From assembly GCA_007694905.1 (NCBI GenBank), contig REEU01000200.1, forward strand, positions 1-64,000: a DNA stretch of 64,000 nucleotides. The letters are read 5' to 3'. This stretch comes from Gammaproteobacteria bacterium (lineage in GTDB: Bacteria; Pseudomonadota; Gammaproteobacteria; Pseudomonadales; Azotimanducaceae). Under the pieces are notes generated by a model that saw only the letters and a program-made list of their open reading frames with translations, was not told where the DNA came from and ran no database searches. This document shows positions 35,978-44,901 of the stretch, one piece after another; position 1 is the first letter of the stretch; each line of letters begins with the position of its first letter. The translations under genes and the position numbers were made by a program.

Positions 35978-36058
35978 GCGTGTCGCTCCCTTGATTCCCG
36001 CGCATAGCGTACGCCGTAACCCACCTCGGGGCGAAGCTGGCCTGTTGGAGACCGTCTC

Positions 36059-36568
36059 ATGAAGCGTCGCCGCCTGATCGAATCACTGCTCGCCGTGGGG
36101 ACCCTGCCCATCCTGATAGCCTGCGCTCCGGCCACCCGCGGCAATAGGACGAGTCCAACGCTCGCCATCGCCCGCAGCGAGTGGCGTGAAATCCTGCCTG
36201 CGGACCGCTTCGCAGTGCTGTTCGAGGAAGCCACGGAACGCCCCTGGAGCAGTCCGCTGAACGACGAAGAGCGACCCGGCACCTACATCTGTGCTGCGTG
36301 TCATCAACCTCTGTTCGAAAGCCGCCACAAGTACGACAGCGGTACCGGCTGGCCGAGCTTCACCCGGCCGATCGCCGATACCATGGGCACCAAGGCAGAC
36401 TACAAACTCCTGATGCGACGCACGGAATACCACTGCAACCGCTGTGGCGGGCATCAGGGGCACGTCTTCAACGATGGCCCGCCGCCGCGGGGTGAACGCT
36501 GGTGCAACAACGGACTTGCCCTGCTGTTCGTCGCCGAAGGCGAGCCCTTCCCCGAGCTGCGCGGTTGA
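36059..36568 (+). CDS. msrB: Peptide-methionine (R)-S-oxide reductase MsrB with lipoprotein signal
   Basis: This 169-residue MsrB reduces methionine-R-sulfoxide in proteins. It has the two zinc CxxC pairs (ICAACHQ and CNRCGGHQGHVFNDGP), the substrate site KYDSGTGWPSFTRPI and the catalytic cysteine in RWCNNGLAL. Unusually, the first 22 residues form a lipoprotein-like signal (RLIESLLAVGTLPILIACAP), so the enzyme is probably anchored in the envelope, where it could repair oxidised periplasmic proteins. Most single-domain MsrB proteins are cytoplasmic. It starts 81 bases from the divergent glutamate dehydrogenase gene. Confidence 0.93.
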   Translation: MKRRRLIESLLAVGTLPILIACAPATRGNRTSPTLAIARSEWREILPADRFAVLFEEATERPWSSPLNDEERPGTYICAACHQPLFESRHKYDSGTGWPSFTRPIADTMGTKADYKLLMRRTEYHCNRCGGHQGHVFNDGPPPRGERWCNNGLALLFVAEGEPFPELRG

Positions 36569-36611
36569 AGGCCCTGGCAAGCTGCCCGGCGCTCTGGCAG
36601 ATTTCGGCCCC

Positions 36612-38105
36612 ATGAACCCGATCACATTGCTTCATGCCGCTCTAATCGCTGCCTGCATGCTGTTGCTTGCCGGTACGTCCCGGGCCGATCTTCCCGAATC
36701 GGTTGCCAGGATCGCCACCGCACTCGGTGTCGATCACGCCGATGTCAGCGTCTGGGTGCAGGAACTCGGAGCGACCGAACCTCTGCTGGCGCATCTGCCT
36801 GACCAGCTCCGCACGCCCGCTTCCACCATGAAGCTGGTGAGCACCTTTGCCGCCCTGCAGGGACTCGGCCCTGCCTATCGCTGGCAGACCGAAGTCTATG
36901 CCCTCGGGCCCATCGACAATGGCGTGCTGGCGGGTGACCTCCTGCTGCGCGGCCAGGGCGATCCGTACCTCGTGAGCGAAGAGTTCTGGAAGCTGGTCCA
37001 GGGCATACGCCAGCGCGGTCTTGCACAGATCGACGGAGATCTGGTTTTCGACAGCAGCTACTACCAGCTTCCCGAGGAGTCCCCAGGGGATTTCGACGGT
37101 CAACCCGACCGCGTCTACAACCTGCTACCGCATCCGCTGCTGGTGAACTTCAACGCGGTGCGCTTCGAGTTCGAACCCAGCGATCGTCAGGTCCGGGTCA
37201 GAACCGATCCCGTGCTTCGGAACGTCGAAGTCCACAACCGGCTGCGGGTGCAACCCGGCGCCTGCGGGGGGTTCCAGCGTGGCATCGCGCTTAACGTTCT
37301 CGAACCGCCGAACCGGGATCGGGTGATGCTCGAAGGCGCTTTTCCCTCAGGCTGTCAGCGCTACGCGATGACTCGCAGCGTGCTGCAGCCCGAGTCCTAT
37401 GCCTTCGGCCTGTTCGAGAAATACTGGGGGCAGCTTGGAGGTGATTTGCGCGGCGGCTGGCGTCAGGGCGTCCTGCCGCCGCATCTGCGGTTGAGCCATG
37501 ACCTGCTGGAAGGCGTCGAGAACGGTGGCGAATCCTACGCTGCAGCCGATGGGTTGCTTCATGTCCACCACTCGCGCCCGCTGGGTGAACTGGTGCGAAT
37601 GGTCAACAAATACAGCAACAACGTCATGACCCGCCACCTGGAATTGACCTTGGGAGCAGAGCGCTTCGAGCCGCCGGCAACGCCCGAGAAGGGGCGTGCC
37701 GCGACCTTGGAGTTGCTGCGCGCTCATGGCATCGACACCCGCAACATGGTCATCGACAACCCGTCAGGCCTCTCCCGTACGGCACGGCTGTCTGCCCGGC
37801 AGCTCGGACAGCTCCTGCAGGCGGCCTGGGATGCCCCCTACATGCCCGAATTCGTGTCATCGCTGTCCCTCGCTGGCCTCGACGGGACCATGCGCCGTCG
37901 CTTCCAGGGCAGTCCGGAGGCTGGCCGCATGCATCTGAAGACCGGTACGCTGGACCACGTGTCCGCCGTGGCGGGCTACGTACAGACTCCGGACAACCGG
38001 CGTCTGGTCGTGGTGGTCCTGGTCAACGCGGAGAATGCTCACCGGGGGCCCGGCGAGGAAATCCAGGATGCCGTCTTGACATGGGTGTTCCGCCATACGT
38101 TCTAG
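36612..38105 (+). CDS. dacB: D-alanyl-D-alanine carboxypeptidase/endopeptidase PBP4
   Basis: This 497-residue penicillin-binding protein of the PBP4 (peptidase S13) class trims peptidoglycan cross-links in the periplasm. It has a signal peptide (residues 1-26), the nucleophile motif STMK with Ser71, the SNN motif in NKYSNNVMTRHLE and the KTG motif in MHLKTGTLDHVSAVAGY, all spaced as in PBP4. I chose ATG 36612 because it begins a proper signal sequence. The earlier frame overlaps msrB. It follows msrB by 43 bases and may be co-transcribed. Confidence 0.92.
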   Translation: MNPITLLHAALIAACMLLLAGTSRADLPESVARIATALGVDHADVSVWVQELGATEPLLAHLPDQLRTPASTMKLVSTFAALQGLGPAYRWQTEVYALGPIDNGVLAGDLLLRGQGDPYLVSEEFWKLVQGIRQRGLAQIDGDLVFDSSYYQLPEESPGDFDGQPDRVYNLLPHPLLVNFNAVRFEFEPSDRQVRVRTDPVLRNVEVHNRLRVQPGACGGFQRGIALNVLEPPNRDRVMLEGAFPSGCQRYAMTRSVLQPESYAFGLFEKYWGQLGGDLRGGWRQGVLPPHLRLSHDLLEGVENGGESYAAADGLLHVHHSRPLGELVRMVNKYSNNVMTRHLELTLGAERFEPPATPEKGRAATLELLRAHGIDTRNMVIDNPSGLSRTARLSARQLGQLLQAAWDAPYMPEFVSSLSLAGLDGTMRRRFQGSPEAGRMHLKTGTLDHVSAVAGYVQTPDNRRLVVVVLVNAENAHRGPGEEIQDAVLTWVFRHTF

Positions 38106-38281
38106 CCCGCAAGTGTCCTCGATTCACGGCTGCGGCCGAGGACAACCCGGCAAATCCTTCCGCTGCGCCGGTGCGGTTGCGCTCCGTTCGGTTGCTGTCG
38201 CACTTCCTTGGCTTGACCGGTATCGCCACGACCTTGCTTCGCGCATCGGTGAGATATGCCGGCTGGGCAACTGCGCGGCGG

Positions 38282-38677
38282 TCACAGGCCGAGTTCCTGC
38301 GACAGGCGTTGTCGCAGCTCGCTCTCGCCGGATTCGATCAGGCCACGGCCGAGCAGGGTCCCATCCGGCCCGAAAGTCATGACCACTCCTGAAAACGCCC
38401 GGTGCCGTTCGGCGAACGTCCGCCCCCTCGGGGTCCCGAGATCGGCCACGAGAAACAGAACCTGATCCCGATGATCCCGCCGCACCCGGTCGAGCAGCGC
38501 CATCGTTTCCATGCTCGCCGGTGCGTAGTTCTCGAATGCGAGTACCACGGCGGGCTGGCCCTGCCCGACCTGGGACACGTCACTGTCGTAACCGCCTTTG
38601 GGCAAAAGACCGATGATCAACACTGCGGAGAGAGTAACCACCACAGCGGTGATCAGCAGCTGCTTCGATTTCGACAC
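38282..38677 (-). CDS. Membrane-anchored thioredoxin-fold protein without CxxC
   Basis: This 131-residue protein has an N-terminal membrane anchor (KQLLITAVVVTLSAVLIIGL) and then a domain with a thioredoxin-like order of elements: PAVVLAFENYAPASMETMAL, where the usual WCxxC stands, then VLFLVADLGTPRGRTFAERH, and SGVVMTFGPDGTLLGRGLI resembling the cis-Pro to strand 4 region. No redox cysteines are present, so it is either non-catalytic or only superficially similar. I set the start at GTG 38677, which has GGAGA upstream, because the 36 residues before it lie in the divergent promoter region of the next gene. Confidence 0.6.
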   Translation of the reverse strand: MSKSKQLLITAVVVTLSAVLIIGLLPKGGYDSDVSQVGQGQPAVVLAFENYAPASMETMALLDRVRRDHRDQVLFLVADLGTPRGRTFAERHRAFSGVVMTFGPDGTLLGRGLIESGESELRQRLSQELGL

Positions 38678-38839
38678 GCTTGTCTCCGTCAATGCAGATC
38701 CGACCCGATCGGGAACGAATACTGCTAGGTACATGGCCGATTGGACTGGAAGCGTACCGCACCGTGCAGCAGGATGAAGCCCCAACGGATGCTAGAGTGC
38801 GGGTCCTTCGTCCTTCCTTCGTCGAGGAGAATCCCATTG

Positions 38840-40570
38840 ATGCGTTGGCTCACCGTGTTCGGACTGCTGTTTCTCGCGGGCTGCAATGGCGGCATCGAGA
38901 CCCCGGCCACGCAGGAAGATCCGCCGCGACACAGCGGGGAGGCCATGATTTCGGCGGCCAATCCCTATGCTTCGGCAGCGGGCATCGAGATCCTGCGGCG
39001 TGGCGGTTCTGCTGTGGATGCCGCCATTGCAGCGCATGCGGTGCTCGGCCTGGTGGAGCCACAGAGCTCGGGGCTCGGAGGCGGTGGCTTCATGCTGACC
39101 TATGCCGTGGAGGATGGCGGCGTGCTCGCCTTTGACGGACGCGAAACGGCGCCGGCGGGTGCGTATCCCGAGATGTTTCTCGACGAGGACGGTAAGGAAC
39201 TCCCCTTCTTCGAGCGCATTCAGAGCGGCCACGCCATCGGCGTGCCCAGCGTCGTTGCGCTTTACCACGCCGCGCACGAGCGCTTTGGGACCCTGCCCTG
39301 GAACAGCCTGTTCGAGCCCGCCATCACCCTGGCCGAGGAGGGATTCGAGGTCTCTCCGCGCCTGCACGGACTCTTGGGGCGCATCGCGCCCCTCACCCGC
39401 ATCGATGAGGATCCGGTGACTGCGAGTTACTTCTTCCCTGGCGGCGAACCGCTGCCGGTGGGCACGCTGCGAACCAATCCTGACTATGCCGAGACTCTGC
39501 GTCGCATCGCTGAGGAAGGTCCTCGAGGCTTCTATTCGGGACCGGTGGCCGCAAGCATCGTCGCCGGAGCATCGGCAGCGCCGCGACCGGGCACCCTGAC
39601 ACTGAGCGACCTCGAAGCCTACCGGCCGGTGGTGCGGGAGCCGGTGTGCGGACCCTATCGTGGCTATCGTATCTGCTCCATGCCGCCACCGTCGTCAGGC
39701 ACTGCGGTGGTGCAGATCCTCGGTCTGTTGGAGCAGCTTGCCCCGGATGGGGTCAGCAACACGCCGGCAGGCTGGGGTGCCTTCATCGATGCCATGAAAC
39801 TCGGCTACGCGGACCGGGACCACTACGTCGCCGATGCGGACTTCGTACCCGTTCCAATCGCCGCCCTGATCGATCCCGGCTACGTTGCCGCGCGGGCGGC
39901 GGAACGCAGCCCACCGGATGTCGACGTACTGCCCGGTGATCCTGGCTCTGTGCTGCACGATGATCCCATTCGCAGCCGCTGGGCCTTCGACGACAGCGGC
40001 GACGTCTCCGGTACCACCCATCTGTCCGTGGTGGACGCCGCGGGCAACGCCGTTTCGTTCACCGCATCGGTGGAAATGGCCTTTGGCAGTCAGCGCATGA
40101 CTGCCGGATTCCTCCTCAACAATCAGCTCACGGACTTCGCAGCCACGCCCACGGTCGACGGCGTCCCTGTGGCCAACGCCGTCGAGCCCGGCAAGCGCCC
40201 GCGCTCCTCGATGACGCCGGCGCTGGTGTTCGATGCCGACGGACAACTGTTTATGGCCACCGGCTCTCCAGGCGGAAACTCCATCATTGCCTACACGCTC
40301 AAGTCCCTGATCGGCGTGATCGACTTCGGGCTTGATGCCCAGGCCGCGGTGGATCTGCCTAACGTCATTGCCCGCAGGCTACCGGTTCAGGTGGAATCCG
40401 AGCGCGCTGATCCTGCCCTGCTGGACGGGCTTCGGGAGCTTGGCTATCCCCTCGACGAGCGTGGTGGCGAGAACTCGGGCATCCACAGCATCGTCATCCG
40501 CGACGGCCGCCTCGAAGGCGCGGCCGACCCGCGTCGGGAAGGCGTCATCGAGCGCGTCGGAACCCCCTGA
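38840..40570 (+). CDS. ggt: Gamma-glutamyltransferase, lipoprotein form
   Basis: This 576-residue proenzyme cleaves gamma-glutamyl bonds of glutathione and related compounds. It shows SAANPYASAAGIEILRRGGS and AVDAAIAAHAVLGLVEPQSS near the N terminus, SGLGGGGFMLTY, the autocleavage and nucleophile site SGTTHLSVVDAAGNAVSFT (nucleophile probably Thr392), and RPRSSMTPALVF. The signal ends in LFLAGCNG, a lipobox, so the mature enzyme may be a lipoprotein rather than freely periplasmic as in E. coli. GAGGAGA supports ATG 38840. Confidence 0.94.
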   Translation: MRWLTVFGLLFLAGCNGGIETPATQEDPPRHSGEAMISAANPYASAAGIEILRRGGSAVDAAIAAHAVLGLVEPQSSGLGGGGFMLTYAVEDGGVLAFDGRETAPAGAYPEMFLDEDGKELPFFERIQSGHAIGVPSVVALYHAAHERFGTLPWNSLFEPAITLAEEGFEVSPRLHGLLGRIAPLTRIDEDPVTASYFFPGGEPLPVGTLRTNPDYAETLRRIAEEGPRGFYSGPVAASIVAGASAAPRPGTLTLSDLEAYRPVVREPVCGPYRGYRICSMPPPSSGTAVVQILGLLEQLAPDGVSNTPAGWGAFIDAMKLGYADRDHYVADADFVPVPIAALIDPGYVAARAAERSPPDVDVLPGDPGSVLHDDPIRSRWAFDDSGDVSGTTHLSVVDAAGNAVSFTASVEMAFGSQRMTAGFLLNNQLTDFAATPTVDGVPVANAVEPGKRPRSSMTPALVFDADGQLFMATGSPGGNSIIAYTLKSLIGVIDFGLDAQAAVDLPNVIARRLPVQVESERADPALLDGLRELGYPLDERGGENSGIHSIVIRDGRLEGAADPRREGVIERVGTP

Positions 40571-40585
40571 GGCGACGCACTGGGA

Positions 40586-41218
40586 TCAGCATGCTTTCCG
40601 GAACACCAACGCGAAGTTGTTGGCTGGCATGGCTTCGAACCGGGCCAGTTCGAGGGCGTGGTCGCTGGCGACCCGTTCCATGTCGCCCAGGTCGCGAATG
40701 CCCCAGTCCGGATTCCGCGAACGCAGGTCAGCGTCGAAACGGGCATTGCTCGGCGCCGTGTGGCGACCATAACGCTTGTAGGGTCCATACAGCAGCAATA
40801 GCGCGCCACCGGGCAGGTAGCGACCCGCGCCCGCAAAAAGCCCCTCGGTGACGCTCCAGGGACTGATGTGCACGACGTTCAGGCACACGATGGCGATCAG
40901 ATCGTCGCCGCGTGGGCGCCCGGGCCCGTCGAGGGACCACTCCTCCGCGGCGGCATCCAGCGCAAACGGCGCCTCGACATTGGCGCCGCCCTCAAGCGCT
41001 CGCCATGCGTCGATACTGGCTCGCTGTGGGGCCTGCGGGTCCGTCGGCCACCAGCGCAGCGCAGGCCAGGTCCTTGCGAATGCCAACGCATGCTGACCGC
41101 TTCCGGAGCCGATCTCGAGGACATCGCCGCTGCGGCCGTCGAGCCACGGTGCAAACACTGCCGTGATCGGGGCGACATTGCGGTGGAAAGCAGGCGCATC
41201 GAGGCGCAAGTTGTTCAC
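40586..41218 (-). CDS. DUF938 family SAM-dependent methyltransferase-like protein
   Basis: This 210-residue protein belongs to DUF938. It has a SAM-binding motif I (VLEIGSGSGQHALAFA), an acidic end of strand 2 (WWPTDPQAP), the strand 4 region IVCLNVVHISPW and the family's LLLYGPYKRYGRHTAPSN followed by FDADLRSRNPDWGIRDL. The substrate of this family is unknown. It starts with GTG 41218, overlapping the nudC stop by GTGA, so the pair is translationally coupled. Confidence 0.88.
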   Translation of the reverse strand: MNNLRLDAPAFHRNVAPITAVFAPWLDGRSGDVLEIGSGSGQHALAFARTWPALRWWPTDPQAPQRASIDAWRALEGGANVEAPFALDAAAEEWSLDGPGRPRGDDLIAIVCLNVVHISPWSVTEGLFAGAGRYLPGGALLLLYGPYKRYGRHTAPSNARFDADLRSRNPDWGIRDLGDMERVASDHALELARFEAMPANNFALVFRKAC

Positions 41219-42138
41219 GCGCCCTCCGCCCAGTCCTTGATCAGGTGGTGGGCGATCGCGATGGGCCCCGGAAGGCGCAGATCCGGATGCTCACCGGCAA
41301 GGGCATCGAGGACCTCATGGCGGGTGAACCAGCGAACGTCATGCATCTCGTCCTCGTCGATGGTGATGTCCCGCGTCAGCGCTTTGGCGTGACAGCCGAT
41401 CATCAGCGATGACGGAAAGGGCCATGGCTGCGAGGAATGGTAGCGGACCTCGCCCACGCTGATGCCTGCCTCTTCCAGAATTTCGCGGCGCACCGCCTCC
41501 TCGATGGACTCGCCCTGATCGATGAATCCGGCCAGCGCCGAGAACATGCCAAAGCGCACGAGCGGACCATGCGACTGGCCGAGTAGACAGCGGTCGCTAT
41601 CCACGACCAGCATGATCGCCACCGGGTCGGTGCGCGGGAAATGCTCCGCTCCGCACTGCGGACAGCGGCGCAGATGACCGCCCTTCTCCTGCTCCGAGGG
41701 ATGGCCACAGGCACTGCAGTAGCGATGGCTCTTGTGCCAGCCGATCTGCGAGCGCGCCTGCGCCAGAATCCCGGTATCGGCCAGCGGCAGGGTCATGGCG
41801 GCCGCTCTCGACTCGGCGAACGCAAAGCCATTGCCCAGGGTCAGTTCATGGCTGGGGTCGTGCACTGCTGAGATATCCAGGGCGAAATGGGGCAACCCGT
41901 CCTTGAGCCCGAGAAAGACCGGCGGCACGCCAACATCCAGCCTGGCGACGTCCTGCTGACGCAGCCAGCCCAGCACCGGCGAGCCGGAGCTCTGCGAGTC
42001 CACCAGTACGTTCAGTTGCCACAGAGGCAGATAGCGCGCGTCCGGCGACTGCGCGGACGCTTCCAACCAGTCATCGTCGCGGCGCAGGGCGTCGGCGCGG
42101 TCGAGGGGATTGCCCGAAAAGATGTGTTGCATGGCCAA
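41215..42138 (-). CDS. nudC: NADH pyrophosphatase / decapping-type NUDIX hydrolase NudC
   Basis: This 307-residue NudC hydrolyses NADH and removes NAD caps from RNA. It has a four-cysteine zinc ribbon (YCSACGHPSEQEKGGHLRRC, CPQCGAEHFPR), the NUDIX box GFIDQGESIEEAVRREILEE with its E-x-x-E-E, and the family-specific SQPWPFPSSLMIG directly after. Two near starts exist (42138 and 42132), and the choice does not matter for function. It is the upstream gene of the pair with DUF938 and is divergent from isocitrate lyase. Confidence 0.95.
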   Translation of the reverse strand: MAMQHIFSGNPLDRADALRRDDDWLEASAQSPDARYLPLWQLNVLVDSQSSGSPVLGWLRQQDVARLDVGVPPVFLGLKDGLPHFALDISAVHDPSHELTLGNGFAFAESRAAAMTLPLADTGILAQARSQIGWHKSHRYCSACGHPSEQEKGGHLRRCPQCGAEHFPRTDPVAIMLVVDSDRCLLGQSHGPLVRFGMFSALAGFIDQGESIEEAVRREILEEAGISVGEVRYHSSQPWPFPSSLMIGCHAKALTRDITIDEDEMHDVRWFTRHEVLDALAGEHPDLRLPGPIAIAHHLIKDWAEGA

Positions 42139-42342
42139 AGCATGTCACTCCCTATGTCGACAAGCGCGGCATTGTACCCTCCCCGAACGCCATGGCTGAC
42201 GACCGCGGCCCTGGGCAGGCGCTGATCGGATAATACCTGAAGAACTCGCATATATTAGTTGCCTATCATTCCCTTTGTTCCTGGCGTCGTCGCTGTTAGG
42301 GTGCGCCCCTGTTCAGTCCATATCGCCAGCAAGGGGAGTTCC

Positions 42343-43944
42343 ATGGCCGAGTACCTGAAGGAAATCGAGGAAGTCACCGCTCTGCTCAAGCACAAGGACG
42401 AGTGGCGCGCCATCAACCCGGAGTACACCGTTCGGATGCGGCGTCAGAACCGCTTCAGGAACGGGCTCGAGATCGCGCAGTACACCGCCGACATCATGCG
42501 CCGCGACATGGCGGCTTATGATGCCGACTCCAGCAAGTACACCCAATCCCTCGGCTGCTGGCATGGCTACATCGCCCAGCAGGTGATGATGTCAATCAAG
42601 AAGCACCGCCAGACCACGGACCGCAACTACATTTATCTGTCCGGCTGGATGGTCGCCGCCCTGCGCTCGAAGTTCGGCCCCCTGCCCGATCAGTCCATGC
42701 ACGAGAAGACCACGGTCCCGGACCTGATCGAGGAGATCTACACCTTCCTGCGCCAGGCTGATGCCCGTGAGCTGCGCCACATCTTCGTGGAGCTCGATGA
42801 AGCCCGTGCCGCCGGCAAGAACACCGACGAGATCATCGCCCGCATCGACAACTACGAGACCCACGTGGTGCCGATGATCGCCGACATCGATGCCGGCTTC
42901 GGCAATGAAGAAGCCACCTACCTGCTGGCCAAGCGCATGATCGAGGCGGGTGCCTGCGCGATCCAGATCGAAAATCAGGTTTCCGATGCCAAGCAGTGCG
43001 GTCATCAGGCCGGCAAGGTGACCGTGCCCCACGAGGACTTCGTCTCCAAGATCAACGCCGTCCGTTACGCGTTTCTGGAACTCGGCATCGAGAACGGCAT
43101 CATCGTCGCCCGCACCGACTCCCTCGGCGCCGGCCTGACCCAGAAGATCCCGGTGCCCCAGAAGCCCGGCGACCTGGGCCAGAAGTACCTCGACTTCCTC
43201 GAAGCCGAGCCGGTGAGCGACGTCAGCCAGCTGCGCGACGGTGATGTCACCATCCACCAGAACGGTAAGCTCGCGCGGCCGAAGCGACTCGACAACGGTC
43301 TGTACGCGTTTCGCGAGAACACCGGCTTCGATCGAGTGGTACTCGATTGCATCACCAGTCTTGAGCATGGCGCCGACCTGCTCTGGATCGAGACCGAGCG
43401 GCCCCACGTGGGCCAGATCGCAGAGATGGTAGACGCCATTCGCAAGGTGCGTCCGGAAGCAAAGCTGGTCTACAACAACTCGCCGTCGTTCAACTGGACC
43501 CTGAAGTTCCGCGAGCAGGTCTATGCGGACTGGAAAGCGGAAGGCAAGGACGTGTCTGCCTATCCCGATCCCGCGAAAGTGGATAAGGGCCTGATGGATG
43601 CCAAGTTCGATGATTCCGAGCTTGGTATCGAAGCCGATCGACAGGTGCAGAGCTTCCAGAAGGATGCCGCCCGCGAAGCGGGGATCTTCCATCATCTGAT
43701 CACCCTGCCCACCTACCACACGGCGGCACTGTCCACCGATGTGCTGGCGGAAGGTTACTTCGGTGACAAGGGCATGCTTGCCTACGTCCGTGACGTCCAG
43801 CGGGCCGAGATTCGTCGCGGCCTGGCCGCCGTCAAGCACCAGGACCTCGCCGGCTCCAACATCGGCGACGACCACAAGGAGTACTTCCTCGGCGAGAAGG
43901 CCCTGCTCGCCGGCGGCACCGCGAACACCATGAATCAGTTCTGA
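42343..43944 (+). CDS. aceA: Isocitrate lyase
   Basis: This 533-residue isocitrate lyase splits isocitrate into glyoxylate and succinate, the first step of the glyoxylate shunt needed for growth on acetyl-CoA from fatty acids or alkanes. It has the metal and substrate loop VPMIADIDAGFGNEEATYLL, the catalytic cysteine motif AKQCGHQ (Cys219), EDFVSKINAVRYAF and the late VYNNSPSFNWTLKF. Length and sequence fit the longer type seen in Pseudomonas aeruginosa rather than the 430-residue E. coli type. AAGGGGAG fixes ATG 42343. The upstream gap is AT-rich near 42230-42270. Malate synthase is not in this window. Confidence 0.95.
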   Translation: MAEYLKEIEEVTALLKHKDEWRAINPEYTVRMRRQNRFRNGLEIAQYTADIMRRDMAAYDADSSKYTQSLGCWHGYIAQQVMMSIKKHRQTTDRNYIYLSGWMVAALRSKFGPLPDQSMHEKTTVPDLIEEIYTFLRQADARELRHIFVELDEARAAGKNTDEIIARIDNYETHVVPMIADIDAGFGNEEATYLLAKRMIEAGACAIQIENQVSDAKQCGHQAGKVTVPHEDFVSKINAVRYAFLELGIENGIIVARTDSLGAGLTQKIPVPQKPGDLGQKYLDFLEAEPVSDVSQLRDGDVTIHQNGKLARPKRLDNGLYAFRENTGFDRVVLDCITSLEHGADLLWIETERPHVGQIAEMVDAIRKVRPEAKLVYNNSPSFNWTLKFREQVYADWKAEGKDVSAYPDPAKVDKGLMDAKFDDSELGIEADRQVQSFQKDAAREAGIFHHLITLPTYHTAALSTDVLAEGYFGDKGMLAYVRDVQRAEIRRGLAAVKHQDLAGSNIGDDHKEYFLGEKALLAGGTANTMNQF

Positions 43945-43955
43945 TTCACGGTTAA

Positions 43956-43975
43956 GGAATTGATCAGCACTTCCC
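43956..43975. mobile_element. Exact 20-bp insertion with TAA target duplication, copy 2
   Basis: The same 20-mer as at 22108-22127, again flanked by TAA on both sides (43953-43955 and 43976-43978) and in the same orientation. It lies 11 bases after the isocitrate lyase stop and just before the terminator hairpin, so it harms no gene. Two identical copies with the same target triplet point to a recurrent element or to an IS whose interior is missing here. Confidence 0.75.
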
Positions 43976-43978
43976 TAA

Positions 43979-44004
43979 TGCGGGCGCCAGGGACGGCGCC
44001 CGCA
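43979..44004. terminator. Bidirectional terminator between aceA and the DsbA-like gene
   Basis: TGCGGGCGCC-AGGGAC-GGCGCCCGCA is a perfect 10-bp stem with a 6-base loop between two convergent genes. It lacks a long T run on either side, but its strength and position fit a shared transcription end. Confidence 0.7.
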
Positions 44005-44010
44005 GTCGGT

Positions 44011-44622
44011 TCATTCCGCTCGCAGCTGCCCGGTCAGCCGATCGGTGAGATCGAGCAGTTCTCTCAGTCCGCCCGCCGCGCCCGGGTCTGAAACGTAGTG
44101 CCCCGCCACCACCATGCTCGGCGTCGCCCGTACCTGATATTGCCGCGCGAGACGCTCTGCCCGCCTGATCTGACTGTCCACTGCAAAGGAATTCCAGGCC
44201 GCGTCGAACTCGTCACCGTCGACCCCGTTGCGGACGAACAGCTCACGAATCTCCGCTTCCGACTCCAGGAACCGCCGCTGCTGATGGATCGAGTCGAAGA
44301 TCTGGTTGTGCACCCGATCCGTGACGCCCAGCGCCTCGGCCGTGTAGAACGCCTTGCCGTGAAGGCGCCAGTTCGGGTTCAGCACTGCAGGCACCCGGGT
44401 GAATTTCACCCCTTCATCGAGGTCGGCCTTCCAGGCATCCACCAGTGGCGCGAACTGATAGCAGGCACCACAGCCGTACCAGAAGAACTCCAGGACCTCT
44501 ACCGGACCCTCAACCGTCGGTGTTTCCGAGCCGATCGTGCGATAGCCGCCTTGCTGAGCGACCGCACCGAGTGAAAGCGTAGCGAGAACGCCGAGCAGCA
44601 GGCTTCGTCTGAGCAACATCAT
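44011..44622 (-). CDS. dsbA: Thiol:disulfide interchange protein, DsbA family
   Basis: This 203-residue periplasmic oxidase introduces disulfide bonds into exported proteins. It has a signal peptide (RRSLLLGVLATLSLGAVAQ), the active site FFWYGCGACYQFAP (CGAC) and the cis-proline in VRATPSMVVAGHYV. The CGAC dipeptide and length are typical of DsbA in Pseudomonas-like bacteria. I chose ATG 44622, which opens a normal signal peptide. The longer frame from 44781 has a non-family extension. A DsbB partner is not present in this window. Confidence 0.92.
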   Translation of the reverse strand: MMLLRRSLLLGVLATLSLGAVAQQGGYRTIGSETPTVEGPVEVLEFFWYGCGACYQFAPLVDAWKADLDEGVKFTRVPAVLNPNWRLHGKAFYTAEALGVTDRVHNQIFDSIHQQRRFLESEAEIRELFVRNGVDGDEFDAAWNSFAVDSQIRRAERLARQYQVRATPSMVVAGHYVSDPGAAGGLRELLDLTDRLTGQLRAE

Positions 44623-44828
44623 GGACTTGAACACTCCTGGTATTCGAAATGGTGAGGCCATTGCGCCATGGTCAGGCTGAACCGGGCATGAGCAGAGACG
44701 CTTCCCCGGCGTCGCATCATGGGTGAGCCGATCATCGCTCCCGGCGTCGCGCATCTGCTCCTGCGAGTCGCATCCGCGCAACTTAGCAAAGTCGGCGCCT
44801 GCGCGGCAGCCAGCGTATCTCGTTTTCG

Positions 44829-44845
44829 GCAGTGTGAAGCACTGC
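44829..44845. promoter_or_regulatory. Inverted repeat upstream of the TPR regulator-like gene
   Basis: GCAGTG-TGAAG-CACTGC is a perfect 6+6 inverted repeat with a 5-base spacer, 56 bases before the ATG at 44902. It sits where an operator would be expected in this 279-base divergent gap. There is no matching copy elsewhere in the window. Confidence 0.35.
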
Positions 44846-44901
44846 TTGTTGCGGCGGTCAACGATCCGTTAGAGTTGGTCGAAAGGGTGGCGTAGGCCGC
44901 G

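Noticed and set aside
34367-36007. 546-codon open frame on the + strand, opposite the glutamate dehydrogenase
   Set aside because: It is antisense to a clear family member, has no ribosome site or recognisable motif, and its composition follows from the GC-rich codon use of the opposite strand.
38081-38392. 103-codon frame after dacB
   Set aside because: It overlaps dacB and the thioredoxin-like gene, and has no motif or ribosome site.
42592-43875. 427-codon frame on the - strand over isocitrate lyase
   Set aside because: It is antisense to a highly conserved enzyme and has no independent support.
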